Origin: Hwangdonia seohaensis
GTDB taxonomy: Bacteria > Bacteroidota > Bacteroidia > Flavobacteriales > Flavobacteriaceae
Assembly (NCBI RefSeq): GCF_031932625.1
Contig: NZ_JAVSCK010000005.1
Location: 62,001-126,000 of the forward strand
Reading direction: 5' to 3'
Length of the DNA: 64,000 nucleotides
Numbering within the stretch: position 1 is the stretch's first letter; each line of letters opens with the position of its first letter. Below the pieces are notes generated by a model. That model was given only the letters and a program-made list of their open reading frames with translations. It made no database searches and had not been told where the DNA came from. The translations under genes and the position numbers were made by a program. Shown here in pieces: positions 42,402-51,563 of the stretch.

Positions 42402-43979
42402 TTAACTATTGGCCTTCTTGCGTTTACGCCACTTATTAAAACCAATGTATCCAAAAAGAAGCACTAAAAACGGAATAAAATAAGAGGTAGCTTTTCCGCT
42501 TCCGTGAACGGTTGTAAAGAAACGTTCCCAACGTGGGTTTTTAATACCGTCCCAACTCATCCAAATAAATACGGGTTTGCCCAAAACATGGTCGAATGGC
42601 ACAAAGCCCCAACGTCTGGCATCAATGGAGTTATGGCGGTTATCGCCCATCATCCAATAATAATCCTGTTTAAAGGTATAGCTGTTGGCTACTTCGCCAT
42701 TTATTATAATCTGGCTGCCTTTTACTTGTAATGTGTTGCCTTCGTATTCGGTAATAACCCGTTTGTAAAGCGGTAAAACATCTAAATTAATATCAATGGT
42801 TTTTCCCGCTTCGGGGATATAAAGTGGTCCAAAAAAATCGATGTTCCAATTGTAGTTGGGGTCGTGCGGAAACACATTTGGGTCTCTTTCTCCTTTTTCT
42901 GCTTTTATTGGTGTTATGCTGGTAACGTTTGGATGATTTTTAAATTTAGCTAAAGCCTCGTCGGAAATAGCAGGGAAATAATAGGTGTTTTGCTGGTTTA
43001 CAATGCCAAATTGATCTGTAATATCGTAGCGTTCTTTAACATAATTAGGATTGAACTGATTGGTTTTTGGTTGCACATAGTAACTAAATTGTAAATGCGC
43101 TCTATCGGGCAACTCGTTTTTCTTCCCGTTTATATATACATAGCCATCACGAATTTCCAAAGAATCGCCTGCGACACCAACACAGCGCTTTACTAAATTG
43201 GTTTTTTTATCGATGGGTTTATAATAGTTTCTGTCTGGCGTAAAATCATTCATATCCCTCAGCGTATCGGCTGGTTGATTGAATACTACAATTTCATTTC
43301 TTTCGATGGTTTCAAACCCAGGCAATCGCATATAGGGTAACTGCAATTTGTTTATCCATGAAGGATTTTCTTTGTCGTCATCAAATAAATACGATTTTTT
43401 GTTTAAAATAGGAATGGTATCGTGCACCATGGGTGCACCAACCGTGGTCATTGGTATTCTGGCACCATAATGAAACTTGCTAACAAACAGAAAGTCGCCC
43501 ACTAACAATGATTTTTCTAAAGATGACGACGGAATAGTAAAGGGTTGAATAAAATAGGTGTGCACAATGGTTGCCGCAACAATAGCAAATAAAATGGAGC
43601 TTGTCCATTCGCCTGAACCCGATTTTGGTTGTAAACTACGGTCTTTTACATAATCTACGTTGGCTACGTAATTTAAATAGAAGTTGTAAAACCCAAGCGT
43701 TACAATGGCTAAAAAGGTGTCTAGATATGTGTTTTTACCAAAACTTCTTGCCGTTTCTACCCAAACTACCATGAGCATAATAAGGTTAACTATGGGTAAG
43801 AATAATAAAATAACCCACCACCACGGGCGATTGATGATTTTCATTAAAACCACACCGTTGTACACAGGAACAAAAGCTTCCCAGGCTTGTCTACCCGCTT
43901 TAATGTATAGTTTCCATGTGCCTAAACCATGAATGACCTGAATAATCAAAATGAATATAAACCATTGTGTTAGCGTCAT
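42402..43979 (-). CDS. lepB: Signal peptidase I, long form
   Basis: A 525-residue type I signal peptidase, about twice the length of many family members. An N-terminal part with three hydrophobic segments (about 1-95) is followed by a further membrane segment near 125-140. The catalytic Ser lies in FTIPSSSLEKSLLVGD (about 146-150) and the catalytic Lys in TNLVKRCVGVAGDSLEI (about 260). Box E is MMGDNRHNSIDARRWGFVP. An inserted region of about 150 residues separates the two last boxes (LQFSYYVQPKTNQF through VFPHDPNYNWNIDFFGP). The C-terminal end adds one more hydrophobic segment and a basic tail. The long form is known in Bacteroidota. It works on proteins exported by Sec. Confidence 0.94.
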   Translation of the reverse strand: MTLTQWFIFILIIQVIHGLGTWKLYIKAGRQAWEAFVPVYNGVVLMKIINRPWWWVILLFLPIVNLIMLMVVWVETARSFGKNTYLDTFLAIVTLGFYNFYLNYVANVDYVKDRSLQPKSGSGEWTSSILFAIVAATIVHTYFIQPFTIPSSSLEKSLLVGDFLFVSKFHYGARIPMTTVGAPMVHDTIPILNKKSYLFDDDKENPSWINKLQLPYMRLPGFETIERNEIVVFNQPADTLRDMNDFTPDRNYYKPIDKKTNLVKRCVGVAGDSLEIRDGYVYINGKKNELPDRAHLQFSYYVQPKTNQFNPNYVKERYDITDQFGIVNQQNTYYFPAISDEALAKFKNHPNVTSITPIKAEKGERDPNVFPHDPNYNWNIDFFGPLYIPEAGKTIDINLDVLPLYKRVITEYEGNTLQVKGSQIIINGEVANSYTFKQDYYWMMGDNRHNSIDARRWGFVPFDHVLGKPVFIWMSWDGIKNPRWERFFTTVHGSGKATSYFIPFLVLLFGYIGFNKWRKRKKANS

Positions 43980-44082
43980 AATCGTAATTTTTTAATTGTC
44001 ACCTCGAACTTGGTCGGGAGGTTATTTGTATTTAGTTTAGTTAGTTGCAAAGTATAATATGCTGTTACACTTCGGGAAAAGA

Positions 44083-44787
44083 TTAACCTATATTTAACAC
44101 GTCGTTCATCGTGAATATACCGGTTTTTCCCACAATCCATTCTGCGGCAATCACTGCACCTAAAGCAAAGCCTTGGCGGTTGTGTGCTACGTGTTCTATG
44201 GAAATGGTATCGACTTCACTTTCATAGTTTACAGTATGCGTTCCCGGTACATTTTCAATGCGTTTTGCCGTTATAGTAATGGTGTTTTCTCCATCTTCAT
44301 CGAGTGTCCAATGATCAAACCCATCATGTTTTTCAATAATTCCTTCAGCTAAAGTAATGGCTGTTCCGCTGGGTGCATCCAATTTTTGGGTGTGATGGAT
44401 TTCTTCCATGGTAACATTATATTGTTTTAAAGCATTCATCATTTTAGCGAGTGTTTTATTCAATTCAAAAAAGATATTTACCCCCAAACTGTAATTTGAA
44501 GCGTAAATAAACGCACCATCTCTTTCCTTACATAAATTAACGGCATCGTTGTATTTATGTAACCAGCCCGTTGTGCCAGAAATAACGGGCACATTGTTGT
44601 TTATGCAATTGGAAATATTGTTGAAAGCCACATCTGGGATACTAAAATCTATGGCCACATCGGCTTTTGTAATGTCGTAGTCTTTATCGTCTTTGTCAAC
44701 CGTTAAAACAATATTATGCCCGCGTTTTATGGCAATTTGCTCTATGGTTTTCCCCATTCTTCCATATCCAAGTAAAGCTATATTCAT
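44083..44787 (-). CDS. dapB: 4-hydroxy-tetrahydrodipicolinate reductase
   Basis: A 234-residue DapB that makes tetrahydrodipicolinate for lysine and diaminopimelate (cell wall) synthesis. The nucleotide-binding start is ALLGYGRMGKTIE. ISGTTGW is in the middle. The catalytic motif is EIHHTQKLDAPSGTAITLAE, and a C-terminal HRxxFA-like part is HVAHNRQGFALGAVIAAEW. A TTG start at 44796 would add three residues; ATG 44787 places the Rossmann strand directly at the N-terminus, so I choose it. It follows the DUF5683 gene in the par operon. Confidence 0.95.
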   Translation of the reverse strand: MNIALLGYGRMGKTIEQIAIKRGHNIVLTVDKDDKDYDITKADVAIDFSIPDVAFNNISNCINNNVPVISGTTGWLHKYNDAVNLCKERDGAFIYASNYSLGVNIFFELNKTLAKMMNALKQYNVTMEEIHHTQKLDAPSGTAITLAEGIIEKHDGFDHWTLDEDGENTITITAKRIENVPGTHTVNYESEVDTISIEHVAHNRQGFALGAVIAAEWIVGKTGIFTMNDVLNIG

Positions 44788-44823
44788 AGTATTCAAAAGG
44801 TTTTTGCTTAATGCCCTTTTGGG

Positions 44824-45444
44824 CTAAAATTTAAAATTTAAGGTTAACCCGAGATTCCCCGTGGCATCCATTTCGTTTATTTTATAATGAGGTACCAACG
44901 ATAGATTTTCATCCACATTATACTGCAGTAAATGCGCATCAACATTGGCATCAATAATATTTAAAGCGTACAAACCAACAGTTACCAAAAGCGAAATTTC
45001 TTTATTTCGTCTAAACAGTTTTTGGGCACGCCGTAAACCATCATCGGTAACTCTTGGCGTTGACAATTGGTTGCCATTGGCATCAAAATAAAACTCGTCA
45101 TTTGTAAACCCTGCTAATCTGCTTTTGTAAGCATCGCGGTATCGGTTGTATTCTTTGTTATTGGTGGTATAAAAATAAATTCCGGTTCCTAAAGCCGCAT
45201 AAACTAAAGGAATTTTCCAATATTTTTTGTTGTAAGCTTGCCCCAAACCCGGTAAAATGGCTGAATAAAATGCCGCCTTTGCTGGCGATAATGGGTTGAT
45301 GGGATTTCTGATTTTTATAATGGAATCTACTACAACGTCATCAGGAAGTTCCTCGGGTCTTTCCGCGTCATCTTTATTTTGAGCTAATAATGAAAAGCAA
45401 TTTATAAGTAAAAAAAATATTGTTATTAAAACTTTATTTAGCAC
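44824..45444 (-). CDS. DUF5683 family exported protein
   Basis: A 206-residue protein with a signal peptide (VLITIFFLLINCFSLLAQN). The conserved DUF5683 region is PLSPAKAAFYSAILPGLGQAYNKKYWKIPLVYAALGTGIYFY, a hydrophobic hairpin, followed by a charged linker and another hydrophobic segment (ISLLVTVGLYALNIIDANVDAHL), ending with short beta strands like those of outer-membrane proteins (LSLVPHYKI, GNLGLTLNFKF). Its start overlaps the parB stop by 11 bases. This gene between parB and dapB is a stable flavobacterial arrangement. The function is unknown. Confidence 0.85.
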   Translation of the reverse strand: MLNKVLITIFFLLINCFSLLAQNKDDAERPEELPDDVVVDSIIKIRNPINPLSPAKAAFYSAILPGLGQAYNKKYWKIPLVYAALGTGIYFYTTNNKEYNRYRDAYKSRLAGFTNDEFYFDANGNQLSTPRVTDDGLRRAQKLFRRNKEISLLVTVGLYALNIIDANVDAHLLQYNVDENLSLVPHYKINEMDATGNLGLTLNFKF

Positions 45445-46345
45445 CTTGAACCAGTTTTTTAATACGATTAAAATCTTCTTCAGAATGGAAAGGAATGGTT
45501 ATTTTTCCTTTCCCGTTTTTTGAGACTTTAACGTCAATTTTGTGTCCAAAGTATTCCGAAAATGCAGATATGCCTTTTTTTATGAATTTTGGTACCTCTT
45601 CATCACCCTCATTTTTTGAAGGTGTTTTCACCTCTTCATTCGTATTAAAATTACGAACCAGACCTTCGGTTTCCCTAACCGATAATTTATCCGACAATAT
45701 TTTTTCGTAAATATCGAGTTGCATCGATTGGTCTTCAATAGTAATTAAAGCACGCCCGTGTCCCATTGAAATAAATCCGTCGCGCATACCCGTTTGAATA
45801 ATGGGATCGAGTTTTAACAAACGCAAATAGTTGGCAATGGTGGAGCGTTTTTTACCCACGCGCTCGCTCATTTGCTCTTGGGTTAAATTAATCTCGTCGA
45901 TTAAACGTTGGTAGGATAGTGCAATCTCAATCGGGTCTAAATCTTGGCGCTGAATATTTTCAACCAGTGCCATTTCCAAAGATTCTTGATCGTTTGCAAT
46001 TCTAACGTAAGCGGGAATGGTTTCCAATCCCAATAATTTTGAAGCCCTAAAACGACGTTCACCAGAAACAAGTTGAAATTTGTTTAGGCCTAATTTTCTA
46101 ACCGTTATGGGTTGAATGATGCCTAATTCTTTAACCGAAGATGCTAATTCCCGTAAGGATTCTTCGCTAAAATTGGTACGCGGTTGAAACGGATTGACTT
46201 CAATAAAATCTAAATCCAGCTCAACAATATTGCCTATAACTTTGTCGGCATTTTTATCTTGAACAGATTGAATATCGTTACTCGGGTCGTTTAAAAGCGC
46301 CGATAAACCTCTGCCTAAAGCCTGTTTTTTAGTTGCTTTAGCCAT
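45434..46345 (-). CDS. parB: ParB/Spo0J chromosome-partition protein
   Basis: A 303-residue ParB. The N-terminus AKATKKQALGRGLSALL is typical. The ParB/Srx CTPase region has FIEVNPFQPRTNFSEESLRELA and the GERRFRASKLLG signature at about 94-105. The HTH region is LTQEQMSERVGKKRSTIANYLRLLKL. The C-terminal dimerization part is the basic tail with IPFHSEEDFNRIKKLVQG. ParB binds parS sites near the origin and loads SMC. It starts three bases after the parA stop. I found no perfect parS site in the window. Confidence 0.96.
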   Translation of the reverse strand: MAKATKKQALGRGLSALLNDPSNDIQSVQDKNADKVIGNIVELDLDFIEVNPFQPRTNFSEESLRELASSVKELGIIQPITVRKLGLNKFQLVSGERRFRASKLLGLETIPAYVRIANDQESLEMALVENIQRQDLDPIEIALSYQRLIDEINLTQEQMSERVGKKRSTIANYLRLLKLDPIIQTGMRDGFISMGHGRALITIEDQSMQLDIYEKILSDKLSVRETEGLVRNFNTNEEVKTPSKNEGDEEVPKFIKKGISAFSEYFGHKIDVKVSKNGKGKITIPFHSEEDFNRIKKLVQGAK

Positions 46346-46348
46346 AAT

Positions 46349-47113
46349 TTAGGAATTTTTGTTGATAATTTCTTTTGCTAAGCTTAAGTAATTGGTCGCG
46401 CCTTTGCTACTGGCGTCATAATTAATTATGCTTTCGCCATAACTCGGGGCTTCACTTAAACGCACATTACGCTGAATAATGGTTTGAAACACCATATTGT
46501 TAAAGTGTTTTTGTACTTCTTCAACCACTTGATTGGATAGGCGTAAACGCGAATCGTACATGGTTAGCAATAAGCCTTCAATATCCAACTCGGGGTTGTG
46601 TATTTTTTGTACACTTTTAATGGTGTTTAATAGTTTGCCTAAACCTTCCAAAGCAAAATATTCGCATTGAATGGGGATAATTACGGCATCAGCCGCCGTT
46701 AAGGCATTTAATGTTAACAAGCCCAATGAAGGCGCACAATCGATTAAAATAAAATCGTAATCGTTTTTAATGTCTTCAAGCGCTTTTTTAAGCATGTATT
46801 CGCGAGCATCTTTATCAACTAGTTCTATTTCAATAGCTACTAAGTCAATGTGTGCCGGAATAATATCCAAGTTTGGTGTTTCGGTTTTAACTATGGCTTC
46901 CCGTGCCGAATTGGAATGTTCTAAAAGTTGGTAGGTTCCTACTTCAACGGTTTCTACGTCTATTCCTATTCCAGAAGTTGCATTTGCTTGAGGGTCAGCA
47001 TCTATTAGTAAAACTTTTTTTTCCAGAACGCCTAAAGAAGCCGCTAAATTTATTGAGGTTGTTGTTTTTCCAACACCTCCCTTTTGGTTAGCAATTGCAA
47101 TGATTTTACCCAT
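46349..47113 (-). CDS. parA: ParA/Soj chromosome-partition ATPase
   Basis: A 254-residue Walker-type ATPase. The deviant Walker A motif is KGGVGKTTTSINLAASLG at about 11-28, with VLLIDADPQANATSG and Walker B DFILIDCAPSLGLLTLNAL. The region LRLSNQVVEEVQKHF belongs to the C-terminal part of chromosomal Soj proteins. It sets the direction of ParB-parS movement. It is the first gene of the parA-parB-DUF5683-dapB-lepB block. Confidence 0.97.
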   Translation of the reverse strand: MGKIIAIANQKGGVGKTTTSINLAASLGVLEKKVLLIDADPQANATSGIGIDVETVEVGTYQLLEHSNSAREAIVKTETPNLDIIPAHIDLVAIEIELVDKDAREYMLKKALEDIKNDYDFILIDCAPSLGLLTLNALTAADAVIIPIQCEYFALEGLGKLLNTIKSVQKIHNPELDIEGLLLTMYDSRLRLSNQVVEEVQKHFNNMVFQTIIQRNVRLSEAPSYGESIINYDASSKGATNYLSLAKEIINKNS

Positions 47114-47292
47114 TTATTGATTTGGTTTTATTAAGCGTAAAAATACAATTATTTATGAGTATAGGAAATTGAAGTTGTTAACATTCGATTACGAACATAT
47201 TGTTGTACGAAATCTCTATTTTTTTGTTAAATTTTTAACAATATAAGCCAATTACTTATCTTATATTTACAGAGAACATCAAAAACTTTATC

Positions 47293-50061
47293 ATGAAAAG
47301 AATTAATTATCTATTAAAAATTACACTATGCTTTGTGTTATTGACGTCGTTTTCAATAGCTGTTGAAGCTCAAATTAAAAAAACGGCAAGTGTTGAAGGC
47401 ATTACAGAGTATAAATTGGACAATGGTTTGAAAGTGCTGTTGTTTCCGGATAATTCTGCACAAACCATTACCGTGAATATCACCTATTTGGTGGGGTCGC
47501 GACACGAGGGTTATGGCGAAAAAGGAATGGCGCACTTATTAGAGCATATGGTTTTTAAAGGCACGCCCAACCATCCGGATATTCCTAAAGAGTTAACCGA
47601 AAGGGGGTCCCGGCCAAACGGCACCACTTGGTTCGATAGAACCAATTATTACGAAACATTTAATGCCAATGATGAAAACCTAGACTGGGCTTTGGATTTG
47701 GAAGCCGATAGAATGGTAAATTCATACATAGCCAAAAAGGATTTGGAATCTGAATTTTCGGTGGTTAGAAACGAATTTGAAAGTGGCGAAAACTCACCCA
47801 CCAGAGTGTTGATGCAAAAAGTTACGAGTGCCGCCTATTTATGGCATAATTACGGGAAATCTACTATCGGGAACAAATCGGATATTGAGCGTGTGCCTAT
47901 TGAAAATTTACAGGCTTTTTATAAAAAATATTACCGTCCGGATAATGCGGTACTTATGGTGACGGGTAAATTTGAAACCGACAAGACTTTAGCCTTAATT
48001 GAGAAAAAGTTTGCAGGGATTAAAAACCCAAACACGCCTTTAAGGGATATCCCAACTATTGAGCCTGCCCAAGATGGAGAAAAGCGCGTTACATTAAGTC
48101 GTGTTGGCGATTTGCAAATTGTATCGGCGTTATATCACACACCAGCGGGATCGCACGAAGATTATGCGGCCATGTCGGTTGTGGAGCAGGTGCTTACCGA
48201 TCAGCCTTCAGGTAGATTGTACAAAGCTTTGGTAGACGGAAAAAAGGCATCTAGTCTTTGGTCGTTTTCACCATTTACAAAAGAACCATCATTTTTATAT
48301 ATAAATGTTGATGTGCCTTCCGATAAATCATTAACCGAAGCAGAAACCACGTTATTGTCGGTGTTGGATGGTTTAAAGGATAATCCGATTACCGAAGAAG
48401 AGGTTAATCGTGCCAAATCCAATTTGTTAAAACGAATAGATCAGATAAGTAGAAATTCAGCCTTTTTAGGCACTTATATGAGTGAATTTATTGGAGCTGG
48501 CGATTGGAGATTGTCATTCATCCATCGCGATAGGGTTGAAGGGATGACGGCCGAAAAAGTAAATGCGGCTGCACAACGTTATTTAATAAACACCAACAGG
48601 ACCGTAGGTAATTTTATTCCAACAAAAACACCTATTCGTGTGGAAATCGAGCACACCCAAGGACTTGAGGAATTGGTTACAAACTACAAAGGAAAAGAAG
48701 GTTACGGCGCTGGAGAGGCCTTTGATGTGTCTTACGAAAACATTCAAAACCGATTGGACTCAGGCACTCTAAATACAACGCCAATTGAATACGGCTTTAT
48801 TAAAAAGGACAACCGTGGTAAAACGGTAACCTTGTCGTTCACTTTCAGAAATGGTAATGTTAACGATTTTATGAATAAAGGAAAAATTGCCAGTTACACC
48901 GCCAGAATGCTTAATAAAGGCACACAAAATAACTCCAGACAAGATATTGAAGATAAATTGAGCGCTTTAAAATCGTCTGTTGGTTTTGGAGGATCAAACG
49001 GTCGTGTAAATGTGTATGTGAGTTCTACCGAAGAAAACCTTATGGAAACCTTGGCTTTAATGACGGATATGCTGAAGAACCCTAAGTTTGACCTAGCCGA
49101 ATTGGACAAACTTAAAACCCAAGAATTAGCTAGTATTGAGCAGAATAAAACAGAACCTCAATTTTTAGCAAGTAAAAGGTTAGGCGCATTAAATCAGAAT
49201 TACAAAAAAGGGCATCCACTTTACGTCACATCTATAGAGGAAGATATTGAAGCCGTTAATGAGGTTACAGTTGATGCTATTCAAGATTATTACAATGAGT
49301 TTTATGGTATTTCGGATAGTGCAACCTTAGTTGCTATTGGAAATGTAGATGAACAAGCTTTAAAGAATTATTTTGAAAAAGAGTTTTCAGATTTTAAAAC
49401 CAATAAAGCATACAAACCCATATCGGATAAACATATACCGAATAATGCGGCAAACGAAAGAATTAAAACACCAGATAAAAAGAATGCTATAAGTATTGGT
49501 GTTTTGGCTTTTGAAGGTAGTCAAGTTGATGAAGATTATGCGGCCTTACAAATTGCGGGCTCCATATTTGGGGGCGGATTCTTAAACTCTAGAATTGCCG
49601 ATCGTTTGCGTCAAAAAGATGGTGTGAGTTATGGTGCTGGCGGACGCGTAAGTGTTGATGGCGACGAAAAAGACAAGAAGTCTTCAATTATGGTTTATGC
49701 CATTTATGCTCCTGAAAATGCATCAAAAGTGCAAAAGGGTTTTAGTGAAGAAATAGCGCGTTTTATAGCCGATGGCATTACAGAAGACGAACTTAAAGTT
49801 GCCGTTACCAGTTGGGTACAAGGGCAAAATGTGTCCAGAGCGAAAGACAACGAATTATCATCTACAATCAATAACAATTTATATTACGATAGAGATATGA
49901 TGTTTTATAAAGATATTGAAGACCGCGTAACTAATTTAACCGTTGAAGATGTAAATAAAGTGATTAAAAAATACTTTAAAACATTTGATAATTGGACGGT
50001 AGTCAATGCCGGGGATTTTGAGAAATCACCAGAAATTAAAACCGATAAAAAAGTAGATTAA
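47293..50061 (+). CDS. M16-family zinc metallopeptidase, two-domain
   Basis: A 922-residue exported protein. The signal peptide is LLKITLCFVLLTSFSIAVEAQ. The N-terminal half is a catalytically complete M16 domain: the inverted zinc motif HLLEHMVF (HxxEH) at about 84-88 and the distal Glu in NEFESGENSP. The C-terminal half (about 500-900) is a second M16 domain without the zinc motif, as in pitrilysin-like periplasmic peptidases of Bacteroidota, ending in KKYFKTFDNWTVVNAGDFEKSP. It likely degrades peptides in the periplasm. It is a stand-alone gene between parA (divergent) and the palindromic repeat. Confidence 0.92.
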   Translation: MKRINYLLKITLCFVLLTSFSIAVEAQIKKTASVEGITEYKLDNGLKVLLFPDNSAQTITVNITYLVGSRHEGYGEKGMAHLLEHMVFKGTPNHPDIPKELTERGSRPNGTTWFDRTNYYETFNANDENLDWALDLEADRMVNSYIAKKDLESEFSVVRNEFESGENSPTRVLMQKVTSAAYLWHNYGKSTIGNKSDIERVPIENLQAFYKKYYRPDNAVLMVTGKFETDKTLALIEKKFAGIKNPNTPLRDIPTIEPAQDGEKRVTLSRVGDLQIVSALYHTPAGSHEDYAAMSVVEQVLTDQPSGRLYKALVDGKKASSLWSFSPFTKEPSFLYINVDVPSDKSLTEAETTLLSVLDGLKDNPITEEEVNRAKSNLLKRIDQISRNSAFLGTYMSEFIGAGDWRLSFIHRDRVEGMTAEKVNAAAQRYLINTNRTVGNFIPTKTPIRVEIEHTQGLEELVTNYKGKEGYGAGEAFDVSYENIQNRLDSGTLNTTPIEYGFIKKDNRGKTVTLSFTFRNGNVNDFMNKGKIASYTARMLNKGTQNNSRQDIEDKLSALKSSVGFGGSNGRVNVYVSSTEENLMETLALMTDMLKNPKFDLAELDKLKTQELASIEQNKTEPQFLASKRLGALNQNYKKGHPLYVTSIEEDIEAVNEVTVDAIQDYYNEFYGISDSATLVAIGNVDEQALKNYFEKEFSDFKTNKAYKPISDKHIPNNAANERIKTPDKKNAISIGVLAFEGSQVDEDYAALQIAGSIFGGGFLNSRIADRLRQKDGVSYGAGGRVSVDGDEKDKKSSIMVYAIYAPENASKVQKGFSEEIARFIADGITEDELKVAVTSWVQGQNVSRAKDNELSSTINNNLYYDRDMMFYKDIEDRVTNLTVEDVNKVIKKYFKTFDNWTVVNAGDFEKSPEIKTDKKVD

Positions 50062-50085
50062 TATTCAAACTACAATAATTAAAAG

Positions 50086-50215
50086 AGCCTGTTTAAAAAG
50101 TCTAATTCTATGTCATATTGAGCTTGTCGAAATATTTTAACTTCTTGATAATCAAGATTGTTTTCAACAAGCTCAACCTGACAAATTAAATTCAAAAGAC
50201 TTATTAGACAGGTTC
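50086..50215. repeat. Palindromic intergenic repeat, copy 2
   Basis: This 130-base element matches copy 1 at 24544-24662 over most of its length. Outer ends AGCCTGTTTAAAAAGTCT and AGACTTATTAGACAGGTTCT pair imperfectly, and TTGAGCTTGTCGAAA pairs with TTTTCAACAAGCTCAA inside. It is again between convergent genes (M16 peptidase and PHP gene), and T-runs at both ends make it a likely bidirectional terminator. Confidence 0.85.
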
Positions 50216-50219
50216 TTTT

Positions 50220-51419
50220 TTATTCGGTAAAAATATAAGGTTGGGTCCAAGCTTTTTCAAACAATAAATCTTCAATAGGGTTTTGGTGTAATTTTGAAGA
50301 TGTTATTTTACATCGCACATAAAGCATGTCGTTTGATAATTCAAAACTGGCTTTATCGCTTCCAAATGAAGCAAATACTTCAGGCTCGCCTTGTCCTTTT
50401 TTGCATCCAATAAAATCGATTTTGTAAGTTGTGTTTTCATCTGTTTTAACGGCGACAGAAAGGGTGTTGTTCTCAAAAGTCAAGTCGTTTAACGTTACGC
50501 CGGTACTCGCATAAAACTGTCCGGTTTCCATAGCGCTTATTAACGATTTGGCACTAAGCGTATCCGCTTGTACCATAATCCAGCCTCTTCCGGCATTACT
50601 CCATTTGCTGCCTTTTCTGTGGTAATGGTGCGAATCGTCGGTAGCAAGCCCATACATTATGGGTTTGTTGTTTTCCAAATAGGCGATGTTGATATAATCC
50701 CACATCAATTCTGTCGCTATATACTCGTCATTTCCAGAATTGTTAACTGCCGGATGCCCGTTGTACACCTCAAAAAATTGCTCGTTTTTTAAAGCTATCA
50801 TATCTTCAAGACCAATGGCGTAGCCAAAATTGGGGTGGTTGATATGCGCTATTATCGGGGTGCCGAATTCTTTCTTGTGTTTGGCGAATTCATCCAAGTT
50901 GTTTTGCATCACTTCCAAAACGCTATTCCCGCCTTGTGGGTCTATTTTTCTTTTAACATTGGTAGCATTAATGTGTATGGGCTTGCCGTTATAGGCATCG
51001 GTTATTTCTTCAGATTGTATGATTAAAAATTTTCCGTTTTCTTCAAATTTTGGTCGGTATTCCTCGTAGGTTTTTAGTTTAACTTGGGTTCTGTTTAACG
51101 AATCCACTTTATAGGTAACCCAATCGGAACCATAGGTTTTTAAGTAATTTTTAAATGCGTTTTGATAGATGGAATCCTTTGAAATGGTTTTCCATTTTTC
51201 GCCTTCAGCCAATATATTATGATCGGTTAAAGCCACAAATTGGTAGCCGTTACTTTTGTACCAATCCATAATAACCTCGGGAAATTCGTCGCCATCGCTC
51301 CAATACGAATGGGTGTGGAGATTGCCTTTGTACCATTGTTTTTCAATTGAAGGCTTGTTTTCGTTGCAACTAAAAAATAAAATAAAGATTGTTAGTATTG
51401 ATACTTTTAAAGTGTCCAT
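50220..51419 (-). CDS. PHP-domain phosphoesterase lipoprotein
   Basis: A 399-residue exported protein. The lipoprotein signal ends at FILFFSCNE. The PHP metal-binding pattern is YKGNLHTHSYWSDGDEFPEVIMDWYKSNGYQFVALTDHN, of which HTH and TDHN are the metal ligands, and further ligands lie in EEITDAYNGKPIHINATN, IAHINHPNFG and YGLATDDSHHYH. PHP proteins are trinuclear metal phosphoesterases. The C-terminal 100 residues form a beta-rich domain. The substrate is unknown; an exported phosphodiester or sugar phosphate is possible. Confidence 0.88.
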   Translation of the reverse strand: MDTLKVSILTIFILFFSCNENKPSIEKQWYKGNLHTHSYWSDGDEFPEVIMDWYKSNGYQFVALTDHNILAEGEKWKTISKDSIYQNAFKNYLKTYGSDWVTYKVDSLNRTQVKLKTYEEYRPKFEENGKFLIIQSEEITDAYNGKPIHINATNVKRKIDPQGGNSVLEVMQNNLDEFAKHKKEFGTPIIAHINHPNFGYAIGLEDMIALKNEQFFEVYNGHPAVNNSGNDEYIATELMWDYINIAYLENNKPIMYGLATDDSHHYHRKGSKWSNAGRGWIMVQADTLSAKSLISAMETGQFYASTGVTLNDLTFENNTLSVAVKTDENTTYKIDFIGCKKGQGEPEVFASFGSDKASFELSNDMLYVRCKITSSKLHQNPIEDLLFEKAWTQPYIFTE

Positions 51420-51563
51420 TTTTTTGAGCGTTTGAGAAATATAACTAATGTTTAGTCTATGCTAATCGATGGTTCGTTTAATGCTTCGACTTTACTAAGC
51501 ATTGGTATTTTATATCAGCCGCTAAAAAACTTAAGTTGTTTTTCCTATAAGGATCAACATCCA

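Noticed and set aside
45434..47113. parS centromere sites near parAB
   Set aside because: I looked for the 16-base palindrome of the TGTTTCACGTGAAACA type around the par genes and saw no match.
47195..47220. GTTGTACG word resembling the attC-like core
   Set aside because: It occurs as a lone word with no partner arm or inner arms, and a gene start follows; it looks like chance.
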